64,000 bases of DNA from Berkiella sp963803015 (GCA_963803015.1 CAWDKV010000004.1:682001-746000), one strand, 5' to 3'. Shown: positions 1-8,764, numbered from the stretch's first letter. Notes: generated from the sequence alone by a model not told the origin. Translations and numbers: made by a program.

Positions 1-445
1 GCATGGGCTCTTCATGTATTCGCCAGGTAGCGATTCTAAGATTTGGATTGACAGAACTGGATAATAGCATCAAGTGCCACTCAAATAATTTCGTATCGGT
101 GAGAGGTTGGTTAAACGTATTGCGCACGTCAAACATCATTTCTACCACTCCTGGCGCGCGCCTATCGTGCACTGGGGTAGTCGCTGGAATTAAACCTAGC
201 TTATTTTTAATGGAGGATCTGACATCAGGACGACTAATAAACTCTCCCTCAATTTCAGAGGTTTTAACAGCCTCTTCCACCATGAGATTAATAAGTGCTT
301 CTGTTTGTAGATTTTTGTTCAAATGCGTAAGCTTACCATTGATAAGCCCTGTTTTTTCAGCAATAGCAAGCAGGGGCTCATGAATGGTTTTTAAATCATA
401 TCGAAAATTAGGCCAATCTGGCTTTTGCCAATTATAAGTCTTCAT
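1..445 (-). CDS. Fic family protein, N-terminal part (cut by window edge)
   Basis: The reverse strand from the ATG at 445 stays open to the window edge (148 codons). It begins MKTYNWQKPDWPNF, typical of the N-terminal domain (DUF4172 type) of Fic proteins with a C-terminal HTH. Residues 62-67 read TSEIEG, matching the (S/T)xxxE(G/N) inhibitory helix motif whose Glu blocks the ATP site in class II Fic enzymes. The catalytic HPFxxGNGR motif should lie further along and is outside the window. Fic proteins transfer AMP or related groups to target proteins, and this subclass holds itself inactive. Two palindromes directly upstream suggest autoregulation. Assignment to the family is firm; the target is unknown. 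Confidence 0.85.
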   Translation of the reverse strand, partial: MKTYNWQKPDWPNFRYDLKTIHEPLLAIAEKTGLINGKLTHLNKNLQTEALINLMVEEAVKTSEIEGEFISRPDVRSSIKNKLGLIPATTPVHDRRAPGVVEMMFDVRNTFNQPLTDTKLFEWHLMLLSSSVNPNLRIATWRIHEEPM

Positions 446-516
446 GAGCCAATTATAGTCTCTAATCGGCTCACAATAAAGAAATTATTGAGCCGATTAA
501 GGGAATTAATCGGCTC
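446..516. promoter_or_regulatory. Two palindromic operator-like sites upstream of fic
   Basis: A perfect 11-bp inverted repeat, GAGCCGATTAA / TTAATCGGCTC with a 5-bp spacer, lies at 490-516. A second copy, GAGCCAATTA / TAATCGGCTC with a 7-bp spacer and one mismatch, lies at 446-472, immediately before the fic start codon. The centres are about 44 bp apart, close to four helical turns, so two dimers could bind the same face. Operator function is inferred. Confidence 0.6.
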
Positions 517-582
517 AGCTAGCCTCTTTAACTAAAAATGTGTAGACACATCAATTGTAGAAGGGTACCTTAAAGTCAGTGC

Positions 583-798
583 TCAGAGCTGGTGTGGGTG
601 CCAGAGCCCTAACGCAAAACCGACAAAGAGCAGAATAAATAAAAAGAAAGACAAAGCTATCCGAATTGTTAAGGCCTTTACAGCCTGTTCAGGCTTTCCC
701 TTATGCCGCAAAATAAAATACAATCCTGAGGCTAGCGAAATAACAATACCCAGCATGAGGGTATAGACAATTAATTTTGCAATCCAAGTATTATCCAT
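583..798 (-). CDS. DUF2909-type twin transmembrane small protein
   Basis: A 71-aa protein from the ATG at 798 with two hydrophobic helices (about residues 6-28 and 47-68) separated by a short basic loop (RHKGKPEQAVKALTIR). This arrangement matches the small twin-TM DUF2909 proteins that are almost always encoded between coxC and the SURF1 gene. A longer reading frame to 843 exists but would overlap the SURF1 start, so the internal ATG is preferred. It is divergent from SURF1 with a 32-bp gap. Its role, presumably in cytochrome oxidase assembly, rests on context only. Confidence 0.75.
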   Translation of the reverse strand: MDNTWIAKLIVYTLMLGIVISLASGLYFILRHKGKPEQAVKALTIRIALSFFLFILLFVGFALGLWHPHQL

Positions 799-830
799 TT
801 CACTCACTTTTTGGTTTTTCGTTAAAAGAC

Positions 831-1541
831 ATGGTAAAAACAACGCTCATTAGCTTATTGTTCCTTTGCGGGGTTACTTTACTGTGCCTACTAGGCTTTT
901 GGCAACTTACCCGTGCAGCCCAAAAGCAAGTGCTTCTCAACCAAATGACAGCAGCAACAGAACAGACATCGCTATCTGGAACTGCTTTACTGACACTCAA
1001 GCACGATACGAGTTTACGTTATCTCCCCGTTTCTTTTAAATCTGTCTTCGTGAATCAATATACAATTCTGTTAGATAACAAAGTACATCAAGGTCAAGCA
1101 GGCTACCATGTGATTGTGCCAGCTGTATTGAATGACCAAACACTGATCTTAGTCAATCGAGGCTGGATCCCACTAGGTAAATCAAGACAACAACTGCCTA
1201 CTGTGCCACCTGTAATAGGTGAAGTTACCATTGAAGGTTCCCTTGATTTTGCGTATCTTAACCCGCTCATTCCAAACGCTTTAGAGAGCCAAATCCCTAG
1301 CTGGCCATTGCGAGTGCAACAGCTAGATCTGGAACAAGTTAGTCATTTAATAGGCAAAAAAATATCCCCCATGATAGTCAATCTCAACCAGCATTCCCCT
1401 TTTGCTTTTGTTGTCCCTCCAAAAGAAAAAATGGCGATGCCTCCTGAGCGCCATCAAGGATATGCTGTACAATGGTTCTCTTTAGCAGCAACTCTCTTCA
1501 TTTTTTATCTGATTTATTTAAGGAAAAGGAGCAAGGTATGA
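831..1541 (+). CDS. SURF1 family cytochrome oxidase assembly protein
   Basis: A 236-aa inner-membrane protein with one TM helix near each end (about 5-25 and 208-228) and a periplasmic domain between them, the SURF1 topology. Family signatures are visible: LDNKVHQGQAGYHVI, LVNRGWIPLG and, before the last helix, HQGYAVQWFSLA. SURF1 helps insert heme A into subunit I of the terminal oxidase. The ATG at 831 is preferred over the one at 777, which lies inside the divergent gene. The stop overlaps the next start by four bases (ATGA), indicating translational coupling within the assembly operon. Confidence 0.9.
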   Translation: MVKTTLISLLFLCGVTLLCLLGFWQLTRAAQKQVLLNQMTAATEQTSLSGTALLTLKHDTSLRYLPVSFKSVFVNQYTILLDNKVHQGQAGYHVIVPAVLNDQTLILVNRGWIPLGKSRQQLPTVPPVIGEVTIEGSLDFAYLNPLIPNALESQIPSWPLRVQQLDLEQVSHLIGKKISPMIVNLNQHSPFAFVVPPKEKMAMPPERHQGYAVQWFSLAATLFIFYLIYLRKRSKV

Positions 1542-2131
1542 AAAATACGAAAGGGTTAGTGCTGATCCTCTTATTACTTGTGATAACCGGCCCTCTTCTT
1601 TTTGCCTGGATCTTAGTGCAAAAAAACGATGCGAGACAATTTCGGCTCAATAATCATGGAGATTTGATTTCTCCTGTGCAAAATATTAATCAGTTTACCT
1701 TAATAGATATCACAAAACATGAAAACCTCAAAGGCAGCACGCTTAACGGTAAATGGTGGCTCGTGTATGTTGCTCCTAAAAGATGTCAGGAAGAATGTCA
1801 TAGCACCCTCTACAATATGCGACAAATTCGCACAGCCCTCGGCAAAGAGTCTAATAGACTAGACAGATTATTTATCGCTCGCCCAGATTGCCCACAAAGC
1901 CTTTGCGAAACCTTTTTAAATGAAAATTATCCAGATATGCGAAAAGTGACACTCTCTCCAGCAGATTTTTCTACTCTACTCTCCCCTCTCGGTGATAACC
2001 TCACGCGAGAAATGGTAGGAGAGCTTTATCTCATTGATCCCAAAGGGAACGCTATGATGCATTTTTCTATTGAAACCCCGGCAAAAGATATTCTCACGGA
2101 TATTAAACGTTTGCTCAGAGTCTCGAAATAG
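1538..2131 (+). CDS. Small membrane-anchored protein of the cox assembly operon
   Basis: A 197-aa protein with one N-terminal TM segment (about residues 6-26) and a soluble domain containing WWLVYVAPKRCQEECHST. That stretch has a CxxxC pair (CQEEC) placed after a beta-strand as in SCO/thioredoxin-like folds, and a second Cys pair (CPQSLC) follows. Proteins of this size sit between SURF1 and ctaA in many gammaproteobacteria and are annotated only as cytochrome oxidase associated. The SCO-like fold is inferred from the Cys spacing. The start overlaps the SURF1 stop. Confidence 0.75.
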   Translation: MKNTKGLVLILLLLVITGPLLFAWILVQKNDARQFRLNNHGDLISPVQNINQFTLIDITKHENLKGSTLNGKWWLVYVAPKRCQEECHSTLYNMRQIRTALGKESNRLDRLFIARPDCPQSLCETFLNENYPDMRKVTLSPADFSTLLSPLGDNLTREMVGELYLIDPKGNAMMHFSIETPAKDILTDIKRLLRVSK

Positions 2132-2140
2132 GAACCTCTC

Positions 2141-3178
2141 ATGCAGCACCGCTTACTTAACACTCTTTTTTTCGCGGCATCTCTCCTGGCATTAACAGTG
2201 ATCATTCTCGGCGCTTATACTCGGTTAACCGATGCGGGGCTAGGTTGTCCTGACTGGCCAGGATGTTATGGTCAGATCATCGCCCCTGATACCACAAGTG
2301 CTATTTCTGAAGCCAACGCAAATTTTCCACTCATGCCCGTCGATGTCAAAAAAGCCCGTACGGAAATGACCCATCGTTATTTTGCTGAGTCCTTAGGCTT
2401 GTTGATTGTGGTGCTGGCTTTTCTTGCTTATCGCAAACGCCAAGCGCATCCTTTGCCGCTATGGTTACCTGCAACTTTAGTCTTTCTTGTCATCTTTCAA
2501 GGATTACTCGGGATGTGGACCGTCACCATGCGTTTATTTCCCTTAGCGGTGATGGGGCATTTACTCGGCGGGTTTTGCACGCTCTCCTTGCTCTGGTTAG
2601 GCTGGCTCCATTTGGTGGTCAAAAATAAACTGCCTGCTCTCAATCTTTCTCGCCCTTTACTTTTTTGGTGTCATCTTCTTTTAATAGTGGTCTTTTTGCA
2701 GATCTTGTTGGGCGGTTGGACCAGCGCCAATTATGCTGCCCTGATTTGCCCTGATTTTCCCATGTGCCAAGGTCTGTGGTTACCCCCCCTTAATATCCCG
2801 CATGCTTTTAATTTTCTAGGTGGAATAGATAGTGAGCATCCGCTTAGCTTTATGGATACCACGGCAAGAACGACCATTCATTTGTTTCATCGCTTTGGCG
2901 CTCTCATCACGCTGCTCTGTAGCTGCGTGTTTGCTTTTTACTTATGGTCAGAAAGGAAGAAAATCCAAGAGAAAACAGCCAAAAAATGGCTTTGCTGGGC
3001 CTTAATTGGCTTTATCACGCTATTAGCGGTTCAAATTTCTCTAGGTCTGAGTAATGTGTTTTTCTCTTTACCTTTGAAGGTTGCTGTTGCGCATAATGCC
3101 ATCGCAGCTCTTTTATTATTATTTTTAATCACACTTTATTGTTGTCTGTCATGGACAAGAAGGGCCTATGGTAAGTAA
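2141..3178 (+). CDS. ctaA: Heme A synthase (COX15/CtaA)
   Basis: A 345-aa polytopic membrane protein of about eight helices. Signatures include GAYTRLTDAGLGCPDWPGCYG near residue 25 and its second-half counterpart LGGWTSANYAALICPDFPMC, each with the extracytoplasmic cysteines, plus histidines in helices (MTHRYFAESLG, HLFHRFG) that bind heme. It oxidises the C8 methyl of heme O to a formyl group, giving heme A. It overlaps ctaB by 11 bases, so the two enzymes of the pathway are co-translated. Confidence 0.93.
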   Translation: MQHRLLNTLFFAASLLALTVIILGAYTRLTDAGLGCPDWPGCYGQIIAPDTTSAISEANANFPLMPVDVKKARTEMTHRYFAESLGLLIVVLAFLAYRKRQAHPLPLWLPATLVFLVIFQGLLGMWTVTMRLFPLAVMGHLLGGFCTLSLLWLGWLHLVVKNKLPALNLSRPLLFWCHLLLIVVFLQILLGGWTSANYAALICPDFPMCQGLWLPPLNIPHAFNFLGGIDSEHPLSFMDTTARTTIHLFHRFGALITLLCSCVFAFYLWSERKKIQEKTAKKWLCWALIGFITLLAVQISLGLSNVFFSLPLKVAVAHNAIAALLLLFLITLYCCLSWTRRAYGK

Positions 3179-4076
3179 CGCTAAAATTCAACCTTCTCTT
3201 TGGCACGATTACTGGGAATTATGCAAACCCAGAGTCGTCGCGTTGATGTTGGTGACCGCTTGGGTGGGCATGTTACTGGCCTCCCCTCCCAATACTTTTC
3301 CTTGGCAAGCCCTTTTCTTTGGCACCCTTGGCATTGCTTGTTCTGCTGGCTCTGCGGCTGCTATCAATCATTTAGTCGAGCGTAAAATTGATATCCATAT
3401 GTATCGCACTCGCAATCGCCCCATTGCAAGTGGGCGCATTAATCCTCTTTACGCCATGTGGTTTGCTTTAATCTTGGGAACAGTAGGCCTCCTTATTTTG
3501 ACCTATTGCGTCAATGCTTTAACAGCATGGTTAACCCTGTTTTCTCTTCTGGGTTATGCTTTGTTTTATACAATTTATTTAAAACGAGCCACTCCACAAA
3601 ATATTGTTATTGGCGGCGTGGCAGGTGCTGCACCACCGTTGCTTGGCTGGAGCGCTGTCAGTGGCACACTCGACCCCTACGGTTTGCTCTTAGTATTAAT
3701 TATCTTTACTTGGACGCCCCCGCATTTCTGGGCGCTTGCTATCTACCGTCATGAAGAATATGCCAAAGCCAATCTACCCATGTTACCCGTCACCCATGGT
3801 ATTCGTTTCACTAAGCTTTGCATCGTACTTTATATTTTGCTGCTGATAGCATGCACTATTTTGCCGTATGTGACGGGGATGTGTGGCTTAACCTATCTTA
3901 TTTGTGCGCTTGAATTAGGTTTTGGGTTTTTGTATTACGGCGTCATACTCTATCAATCAGACGATCTCAAAGTGGCTCTTCGCACTTTCAGTTACTCTAT
4001 TATTTACTTGTTCGCCTTATTCTTGGGATTATTGCTCGATCATTATCTGGGATATTGGCTTCACCTTGTTAGGTAA
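3168..4076 (+). CDS. ctaB: Protoheme IX farnesyltransferase (heme O synthase)
   Basis: A 302-aa UbiA-superfamily membrane protein. The first prenyl-diphosphate/Mg site reads NHLVERKIDIHMYRTRNRP, with Glu at the first acidic position; the second lies near YRHEEYAKANLPMLPV. WTPPHFWALAIYRHEEY is diagnostic for heme O synthases as opposed to UbiA or chlorophyll-type enzymes. It adds a farnesyl group to protoheme, supplying CtaA. It lies between ctaA and sco with overlap on one side and a 3-base gap on the other. Confidence 0.93.
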   Translation: MVSNAKIQPSLWHDYWELCKPRVVALMLVTAWVGMLLASPPNTFPWQALFFGTLGIACSAGSAAAINHLVERKIDIHMYRTRNRPIASGRINPLYAMWFALILGTVGLLILTYCVNALTAWLTLFSLLGYALFYTIYLKRATPQNIVIGGVAGAAPPLLGWSAVSGTLDPYGLLLVLIIFTWTPPHFWALAIYRHEEYAKANLPMLPVTHGIRFTKLCIVLYILLLIACTILPYVTGMCGLTYLICALELGFGFLYYGVILYQSDDLKVALRTFSYSIIYLFALFLGLLLDHYLGYWLHLVR

Positions 4077-4079
4077 TTT

Positions 4080-4703
4080 ATGAAAAAACAGACTTTTTTA
4101 ATTACGCTCCTCATTGCTATTGCGGTACTCGTTGGTTTTTGGCGCGAGAACGATGAGCCTAAACTATCCTTGAATGCGGGCACTGCCTTAACAGAACCGC
4201 TCAGCCTACCAGAATTTTCTTTAGTCGATATGACCAACAGCGCTTTTACCAAAGCATCTTTTAAAAACAAATGGAGCTTTGTCTTTTTTGGTTATAGCCA
4301 TTGTCCCCAAATTTGCCCCACCACCTTAGCTGCCATGAAACAAATTTCGCAAAGTTTACATCGCGGTCCCTTAGCGCAACTTGTCTTTATTTCCATTGAT
4401 CCAGAACATGACACCCCAGCACGTTTACATACCTATTTTCAACAAGAGCAATTTAAGCCAGCGCATTTTATTGGGGTCACAGGTGACAAAGAAACCATCT
4501 CTAAATTAGCGAGAGTCATCGGTATTCATGTTGCTAAAGATAACGATGCCAGTAAAAATGCCGAGCATATTGAACACGGAGGAGCCATTTTACTGGTGAA
4601 TCCGGAAGGGAAAATAGCTGCTATTTTCTCAAGCACAAACAAGCCGCACGCGATTGCGCACGACTTTAAAGAAATCGTTCACTATTATGCCAGTATCGTA
4701 TAA
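4080..4703 (+). CDS. SCO1/SenC family copper-delivery protein
   Basis: A 207-aa protein with an N-terminal signal-anchor (about residues 5-21) and a thioredoxin-like domain. The copper-binding set is complete: the CxxxC motif in SHCPQICPTT and the distal histidine in EHIEHGGAI. FISIDPEHDTPARL is a further family signature. SCO proteins load the CuA centre of cytochrome c oxidase and act as thiol-disulfide reductases at it. It is the last gene of the assembly operon and meets the next gene tail to tail within 5 bases. Confidence 0.92.
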   Translation: MKKQTFLITLLIAIAVLVGFWRENDEPKLSLNAGTALTEPLSLPEFSLVDMTNSAFTKASFKNKWSFVFFGYSHCPQICPTTLAAMKQISQSLHRGPLAQLVFISIDPEHDTPARLHTYFQQEQFKPAHFIGVTGDKETISKLARVIGIHVAKDNDASKNAEHIEHGGAILLVNPEGKIAAIFSSTNKPHAIAHDFKEIVHYYASIV

Positions 4704-4707
4704 TCCA

Positions 4708-5604
4708 TCAGTGGCAAAAACGGACGTTTTCTCTGGGTTCTTCTTTTGTAAACTGCGGTGTTGGAGAAAAAGAAGCGTCTTGGCGCTGCATCACCCCAAA
4801 AGACAAAACCGGTTTCACATGCATTTGCGCTTCTAATAGCGTGTGCAAAGCATTTTCTTGTCCTTGCGTTAAGGTCTGCTCATAACTAATACCAGGTGTT
4901 GCTTTATCAAGTACAGCATCAGCTGATTTGACTTTCTTTTTAATCGCCCCAGCATTACCTAAAGGACTATCCTTAAAGAGCGTATATAATTTTTTGACAA
5001 TTATACCAAGCAGCAGTCCTCCTGCTCCTCCGCAAGCCGAGCTCGTCGCAAGAATAGGAATAGCGTACTTGTTAATCATGCCATAAAAGAGGCAAAAATA
5101 TCCTCCTGCGAGGAGGCCAACAGCGAGCCCAATTAAGATGAAAGTCAAGAGAAGATTTTCTACTGCGAAATCTCGATGTAGCGTCTTTGAACTTTTCTGA
5201 AAGCCGCTCGATTCTTCAAGGAGTGCCTCTGATTTTTCTGTGACAGACTCTAATTTTTCCCCCCGCTCAAGCATTTTTCTGATGTTATCATTCATAATCC
5301 CTTTGACTTCATCAATTTGCGCTTGCACTGCTTTCGTTTTAGCGGTTGCCGCCGCTGACACTTCTGCAGGTCTTTGTGCCATCGCTTCTTCAGTCAAGGT
5401 TACAGCCGTAACCAGTTTTTGCCGCGCAGCTTCCTTTTCCTTTTCTCGTTTTTTTTTCCTTTTGTGTTTACCTTTGGGCAGTGCTGCAACTTCTTGGACC
5501 AGTGAGGCCGCATGCGCTTCTTTTTCTGCTGCAGTTTGCGGTGGTGGTTGTTTTTTCTTGGTTTTGGTTACAGTGTCTTTAATGGATCGCAAAAAATCTA
5601 ACAT
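4708..5604 (-). CDS. Unknown protein with lysine-rich coiled coil and two TM segments
   Basis: A 298-aa protein not recognised as a family member. The N-terminal ~130 residues are highly charged (for example KGKHKRKKKREKEKE) and likely coiled coil. Two adjacent hydrophobic segments follow (about 147-175 and 182-205; the second is glycine-rich, SSACGGAGGLLLGIIV), then a charged tail ending near PTPQFTKEEP. The start at 5604 has a good ribosome site (GGGGTGAG). The layout, coiled coil plus a membrane hairpin, occurs in host-targeted proteins of intracellular bacteria, but no function can be assigned. Confidence 0.7.
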   Translation of the reverse strand: MLDFLRSIKDTVTKTKKKQPPPQTAAEKEAHAASLVQEVAALPKGKHKRKKKREKEKEAARQKLVTAVTLTEEAMAQRPAEVSAAATAKTKAVQAQIDEVKGIMNDNIRKMLERGEKLESVTEKSEALLEESSGFQKSSKTLHRDFAVENLLLTFILIGLAVGLLAGGYFCLFYGMINKYAIPILATSSACGGAGGLLLGIIVKKLYTLFKDSPLGNAGAIKKKVKSADAVLDKATPGISYEQTLTQGQENALHTLLEAQMHVKPVLSFGVMQRQDASFSPTPQFTKEEPRENVRFCH

Positions 5605-5683
5605 ATCTCACCCCAAAATGAAGATTAGACAAGTGGGCAATCATAACATGAGTTAAATAGCTTAAGGCGCTGTGTTTTATTTC

Positions 5684-5713
5684 AGGAAAAAAAACGGCGC
5701 CAGAGGCGCCGTT
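5684..5713 (-). terminator. Rho-independent terminator of the 5717-7042 gene
   Basis: Read on the minus strand, AACGGCGCC-TCT-GGCGCCGTT (9-bp perfect stem, 3-nt loop) is followed by a run of eight T. It begins only a few bases past the stop codon at 5717, so it ends this transcript and separates it from the 4708-5604 gene. Confidence 0.9.
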
Positions 5714-5716
5714 ATC

Positions 5717-7042
5717 TTAGTGAAGGGTAAGTCCAGATCTAGATGCAGGATCATCATCAGAAACAGCAACAAGCGCGGGCGCGGGTGTGCTGGATGCAGC
5801 TGTCGCTTGAGGGATAATCGGAGCAGATCGTGCTTCTAAAAGAGCTGCTCTTAATGCTGCATTTTCATCAGCCAGCTTTTGATTATAATCAACGGAAGTG
5901 TACATACGTGCTTTTGGCGCAAGTGTAGGTAAACCAGCCACTAACTCATCGCTCAGCTTAATCTGTGTATCATTGAAACTTAAGTTCCAAAACCAACGCT
6001 GTGTAGCAGATAAGCCAGCAACGGTGCCTGCTGCAGCTACCGTGGAAAAAATGAGTCCCGCAGCAATCTTCAATCCTTGAACCGTGTTATTGACGCCTAT
6101 CAAGTGCCAAGGCAAGCCAAAAGTCCCAGTCCAAGCAATCGTAGCCGCAAAATAAACCGCTACGCCAATTGTCGCCATTTTTCCAACTGTTTTTAGTGTA
6201 TTGATTGCGCTAAAACGTGAAGTCCACGGAATATCTTTCGCGGTTAACCAGCCAAGATCACGATTAAGTGCTTCTGCCAATGCAAACATCGAAAATTCAT
6301 TACTTTTTATGTTAGCAATATATAAACCGACAACCCCAGCTAAAATAGCCCAAGTACTTGCAAAGCCAGAGAGCGCAATCGCCGCACTTGCGGTAAGTAA
6401 TACTGCAGCAGGCCATTCTAGAAAATGTAAAATCTTTTCTCTGGTTGTTGCTTTACCGTGTGGATTTCTTCTGTTCACCTCAATAGCATTAGGAAATTCC
6501 TTTGCTCTTAATCCATAGGCTTCAAGATTGTTTAAATAATCGGGTAATAGACGTAACCTTGAAATAGGTGCGGGTATTTCCAAGCCCACATTTCGTCTAT
6601 GTCTAAATTCAGTTGCAACTGCTTTATGAATTTCACTGGTTCGCTCAGTAGGGAGAAGCGCTAATTCAAAAGGAGATTTGCGATTATCTAAAGCACCATA
6701 TAACTTTCCATACAAACTGGGAAGCTCTTCTTTCAGTGCAGCCTTATAAGCCTCAGCGTTAATATCAACACCAACTTCCGGATGTGTTTTTCTCCATATC
6801 CTTTCTTGCCATTGACACTTTAACGAGCCTTCTGGTGTATTTGCTAATTCATAAAGCTCTGGTACAAAGGTGCCTACTGTTTCATAGCTATTATCTTTCT
6901 TTTTGCGCTCTAAGGTGACAAAAGCAACTTCAGTGTGGCGGATAGGGGGAGCGGTATGCTCAAATTGGTCTTCCCAAATGCGAGCTCCGAGGTTTCTGAT
7001 AAAATTGGGGATTCTTAAATTGAGGAAGTTAAGCGCTGGCAT
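5717..7042 (-). CDS. Unknown multi-pass membrane protein
   Basis: A 441-aa protein of unknown function. Residues 1-200 look soluble. Three or four hydrophobic segments follow: AAVLLTASAAIALSGFAS with WAILAGVVGLYIA, then VGKMATIGVAVYFAATIAW, then a glycine/alanine-rich segment near IAAGLIFSTVAAAGTVAG. The tail carries a short coiled coil (LADENAALRAALLEARS) and an Ala/Pro-rich end. The ATG at 7042 is chosen because AGGAG precedes it by 10 bases; the upstream extension to 7129 lacks such a site. It has its own terminator. Confidence 0.7.
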   Translation of the reverse strand: MPALNFLNLRIPNFIRNLGARIWEDQFEHTAPPIRHTEVAFVTLERKKKDNSYETVGTFVPELYELANTPEGSLKCQWQERIWRKTHPEVGVDINAEAYKAALKEELPSLYGKLYGALDNRKSPFELALLPTERTSEIHKAVATEFRHRRNVGLEIPAPISRLRLLPDYLNNLEAYGLRAKEFPNAIEVNRRNPHGKATTREKILHFLEWPAAVLLTASAAIALSGFASTWAILAGVVGLYIANIKSNEFSMFALAEALNRDLGWLTAKDIPWTSRFSAINTLKTVGKMATIGVAVYFAATIAWTGTFGLPWHLIGVNNTVQGLKIAAGLIFSTVAAAGTVAGLSATQRWFWNLSFNDTQIKLSDELVAGLPTLAPKARMYTSVDYNQKLADENAALRAALLEARSAPIIPQATAASSTPAPALVAVSDDDPASRSGLTLH

Positions 7043-7079
7043 GGTACATCTACTCCTACTATGACTACAACCGACTTTC

Positions 7080-7099
7080 CTATCACTCAGGTGTGATAG
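7080..7099. promoter_or_regulatory. Palindrome CTATCAC-N6-GTGATAG upstream of the 7042 gene
   Basis: A perfect 7-bp inverted repeat with a 6-bp spacer lies about 38 bases before the start codon of the membrane protein gene. It could be an operator or a hairpin in the leader. No regulator is recognisable nearby. Confidence 0.4.
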
Positions 7100-7197
7100 A
7101 AAACTCAAATTAACATGCTTTTTCAACAAAGCAAAGAAATTAGTTATTAATCTTAAAGAAAATTTAAAAATATATTAGTCATTCAACTTATATTTGA

Positions 7198-8004
7198 TTA
7201 ATGGCGGAATAAAGTGGTCGTCAGCAGTAAAATTGCTGCTGAAGCGACCACAATTGCCGGCCCTGTCGGCACATCCCAAGTATGAGAAGCATAAATCCCT
7301 AAAACGACGGAAAGCATGCCAATGAGGCTTGCCAATACGGCCATCTTTTCAGGAGTCCGTGACAATGGACGAGCGCCGGCCGCTGGGACAACTAACAATG
7401 CCGTAATGAGCAACACCCCTACGATTTTAATCGCGACAGCAATCACTAAGGCTAATAAAAAAACGTATGCCGCTTGCACTGATTTAACAGAAACCCCTTC
7501 TGCTTGCGCTAATTCTTGATCGACGGTTAAGCGAAGTATCGGTGACCACAATTTCAACAATAAGACTAAAACGACTACGCCACCGCTATAAATAAGGGCA
7601 ATATCCTGCCAAGTCACGGCGAGAATATCACCATATAAAAACCCTAAGACATCTACCCTAATCTCATCTAAAAGGGCTAGCGCTAATAAGCCCAAAGCTA
7701 AGGTTGTATGGGAGAGCAAGCCTAATAAGGTATCGCTTGAGACGCGCAAACGTTTCTGCAAACCCAGTAATATTGCGGCAACCGCCAAAGCAATGAAACA
7801 AACCCCTACCGTTATATTAATATGTAACGCTAAAGCTAAAGTCACACCAAGTAAACCCGAATGCGATAAAGTGTCGCCAAAATAAGCCAATCTGCGCCAC
7901 ACCATAATAGAGCCTAATGGCCCAGCAATAAAGGCAACCCCTAGGCCGCCTAAAAGCGCAGGCAAAAGATAAGCCATCTCTGAAAGAAACTGCCACTTAT
8001 TCAT
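7198..8004 (-). CDS. znuB: Zinc ABC transporter permease ZnuB
   Basis: A 268-aa integral membrane protein of the ABC-3 family with eight or so helices. Typical stretches include FIAGPLGSIMVWRRLAYFGD, LSHSGLLGVTL and LLVVPAAGARPLSRTPEKM, the last being the loop that contacts the ATPase. It moves zinc across the inner membrane. The start overlaps the 3' end of znuC by 8 bases, so the two are translationally coupled. Confidence 0.93.
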   Translation of the reverse strand: MNKWQFLSEMAYLLPALLGGLGVAFIAGPLGSIMVWRRLAYFGDTLSHSGLLGVTLALALHINITVGVCFIALAVAAILLGLQKRLRVSSDTLLGLLSHTTLALGLLALALLDEIRVDVLGFLYGDILAVTWQDIALIYSGGVVVLVLLLKLWSPILRLTVDQELAQAEGVSVKSVQAAYVFLLALVIAVAIKIVGVLLITALLVVPAAGARPLSRTPEKMAVLASLIGMLSVVLGIYASHTWDVPTGPAIVVASAAILLLTTTLFRH

Positions 8005-8764
8005 GAATCTTCACCGGTTCAATAATAACTTCACCGTGCACATCATGTTGATGATCGTGGTGATGACTGTAAAACGCTAATTCTCGGGCAACACTGCCAA
8101 ATAATGCTGCAAATGCAGGCTCGCGTGTCACATTTTCAGGATTTCCCCAACAGCACACATGCTGATTGAGACAAACCACAATATCCGTTTGCGCCATCAC
8201 CACATGTAAATCATGCGAAACTAATAAAATGCCACAACCATGTTTATCCCGAATGGTTGCAATTAAACTATAAAATTCGCCCTGCCCCATTAAATCCACA
8301 CCTTGAGCAGGCTCGTCTAACACTAATAAATCCGGTTTTCGCAGTAAGGCGCGCGCGAGTAACACCCGTTGGAGTTCACCCCCTGAGAGTGAATATAAGG
8401 GAGAATGCAATACCTGTAAGACGCCGACTTCCGCCAACATGGCTTTTAAGTCTTCTAAAGACCAGCACCTTCCCAACATTAAAAAACGCTGCACTGAAAT
8501 AGGGAATAGGGGATCAACACGCAATTGCTGTGGCATATAGCCAATTGTTAAGTCCTTTTTGCGCCAAATCTTGCCACTAGAAGGAGCTATCAAACCAATG
8601 ATAACTTTGACCAGACTGGTTTTACCTGCACCATTAGGACCAACCAATGAGACAATTTTGCCTGACTCAAGAGTTAGATCAATATCTTTAAGGATTAAGC
8701 GTTGCTCACTTTGCAAAGAGAGCTTCTCGGCTTGAATTAATAATTGCGGAGTGGTTGGGCTCAT
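7997..8764 (-). CDS. znuC: Zinc ABC transporter ATPase ZnuC
   Basis: A 255-aa ABC ATPase: Walker A GPNGAGKTSL (near residue 42), signature LSGGELQRVLLARAL (near 127), Walker B LLVLDEPAQGVD and H-loop VSHDLH. The C-terminus is histidine-rich (YSHHHDHQHDVHGE), common in ZnuC and consistent with zinc. It powers import through ZnuB of zinc delivered by ZnuA. It is transcribed divergently from znuA across a 249-bp region now largely occupied by a palindromic element. Confidence 0.94.
   Translation of the reverse strand: MSPTTPQLLIQAEKLSLQSEQRLILKDIDLTLESGKIVSLVGPNGAGKTSLVKVIIGLIAPSSGKIWRKKDLTIGYMPQQLRVDPLFPISVQRFLMLGRCWSLEDLKAMLAEVGVLQVLHSPLYSLSGGELQRVLLARALLRKPDLLVLDEPAQGVDLMGQGEFYSLIATIRDKHGCGILLVSHDLHVVMAQTDIVVCLNQHVCCWGNPENVTREPAFAALFGSVARELAFYSHHHDHQHDVHGEVIIEPVKIHE

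Noticed and set aside
3..383. Plus-strand open frame of 126 codons at the left edge
   Set aside because: The opposite strand encodes a convincing Fic N-terminus with its inhibitory motif; the plus frame is a shadow.
7130..7200. PmrA-type box (tandem TTAAT) upstream of the 7042 membrane protein
   Set aside because: The AT-rich sequence contains TTAA and TTAAT words, but not the required repeat spacing; indistinguishable from base composition.
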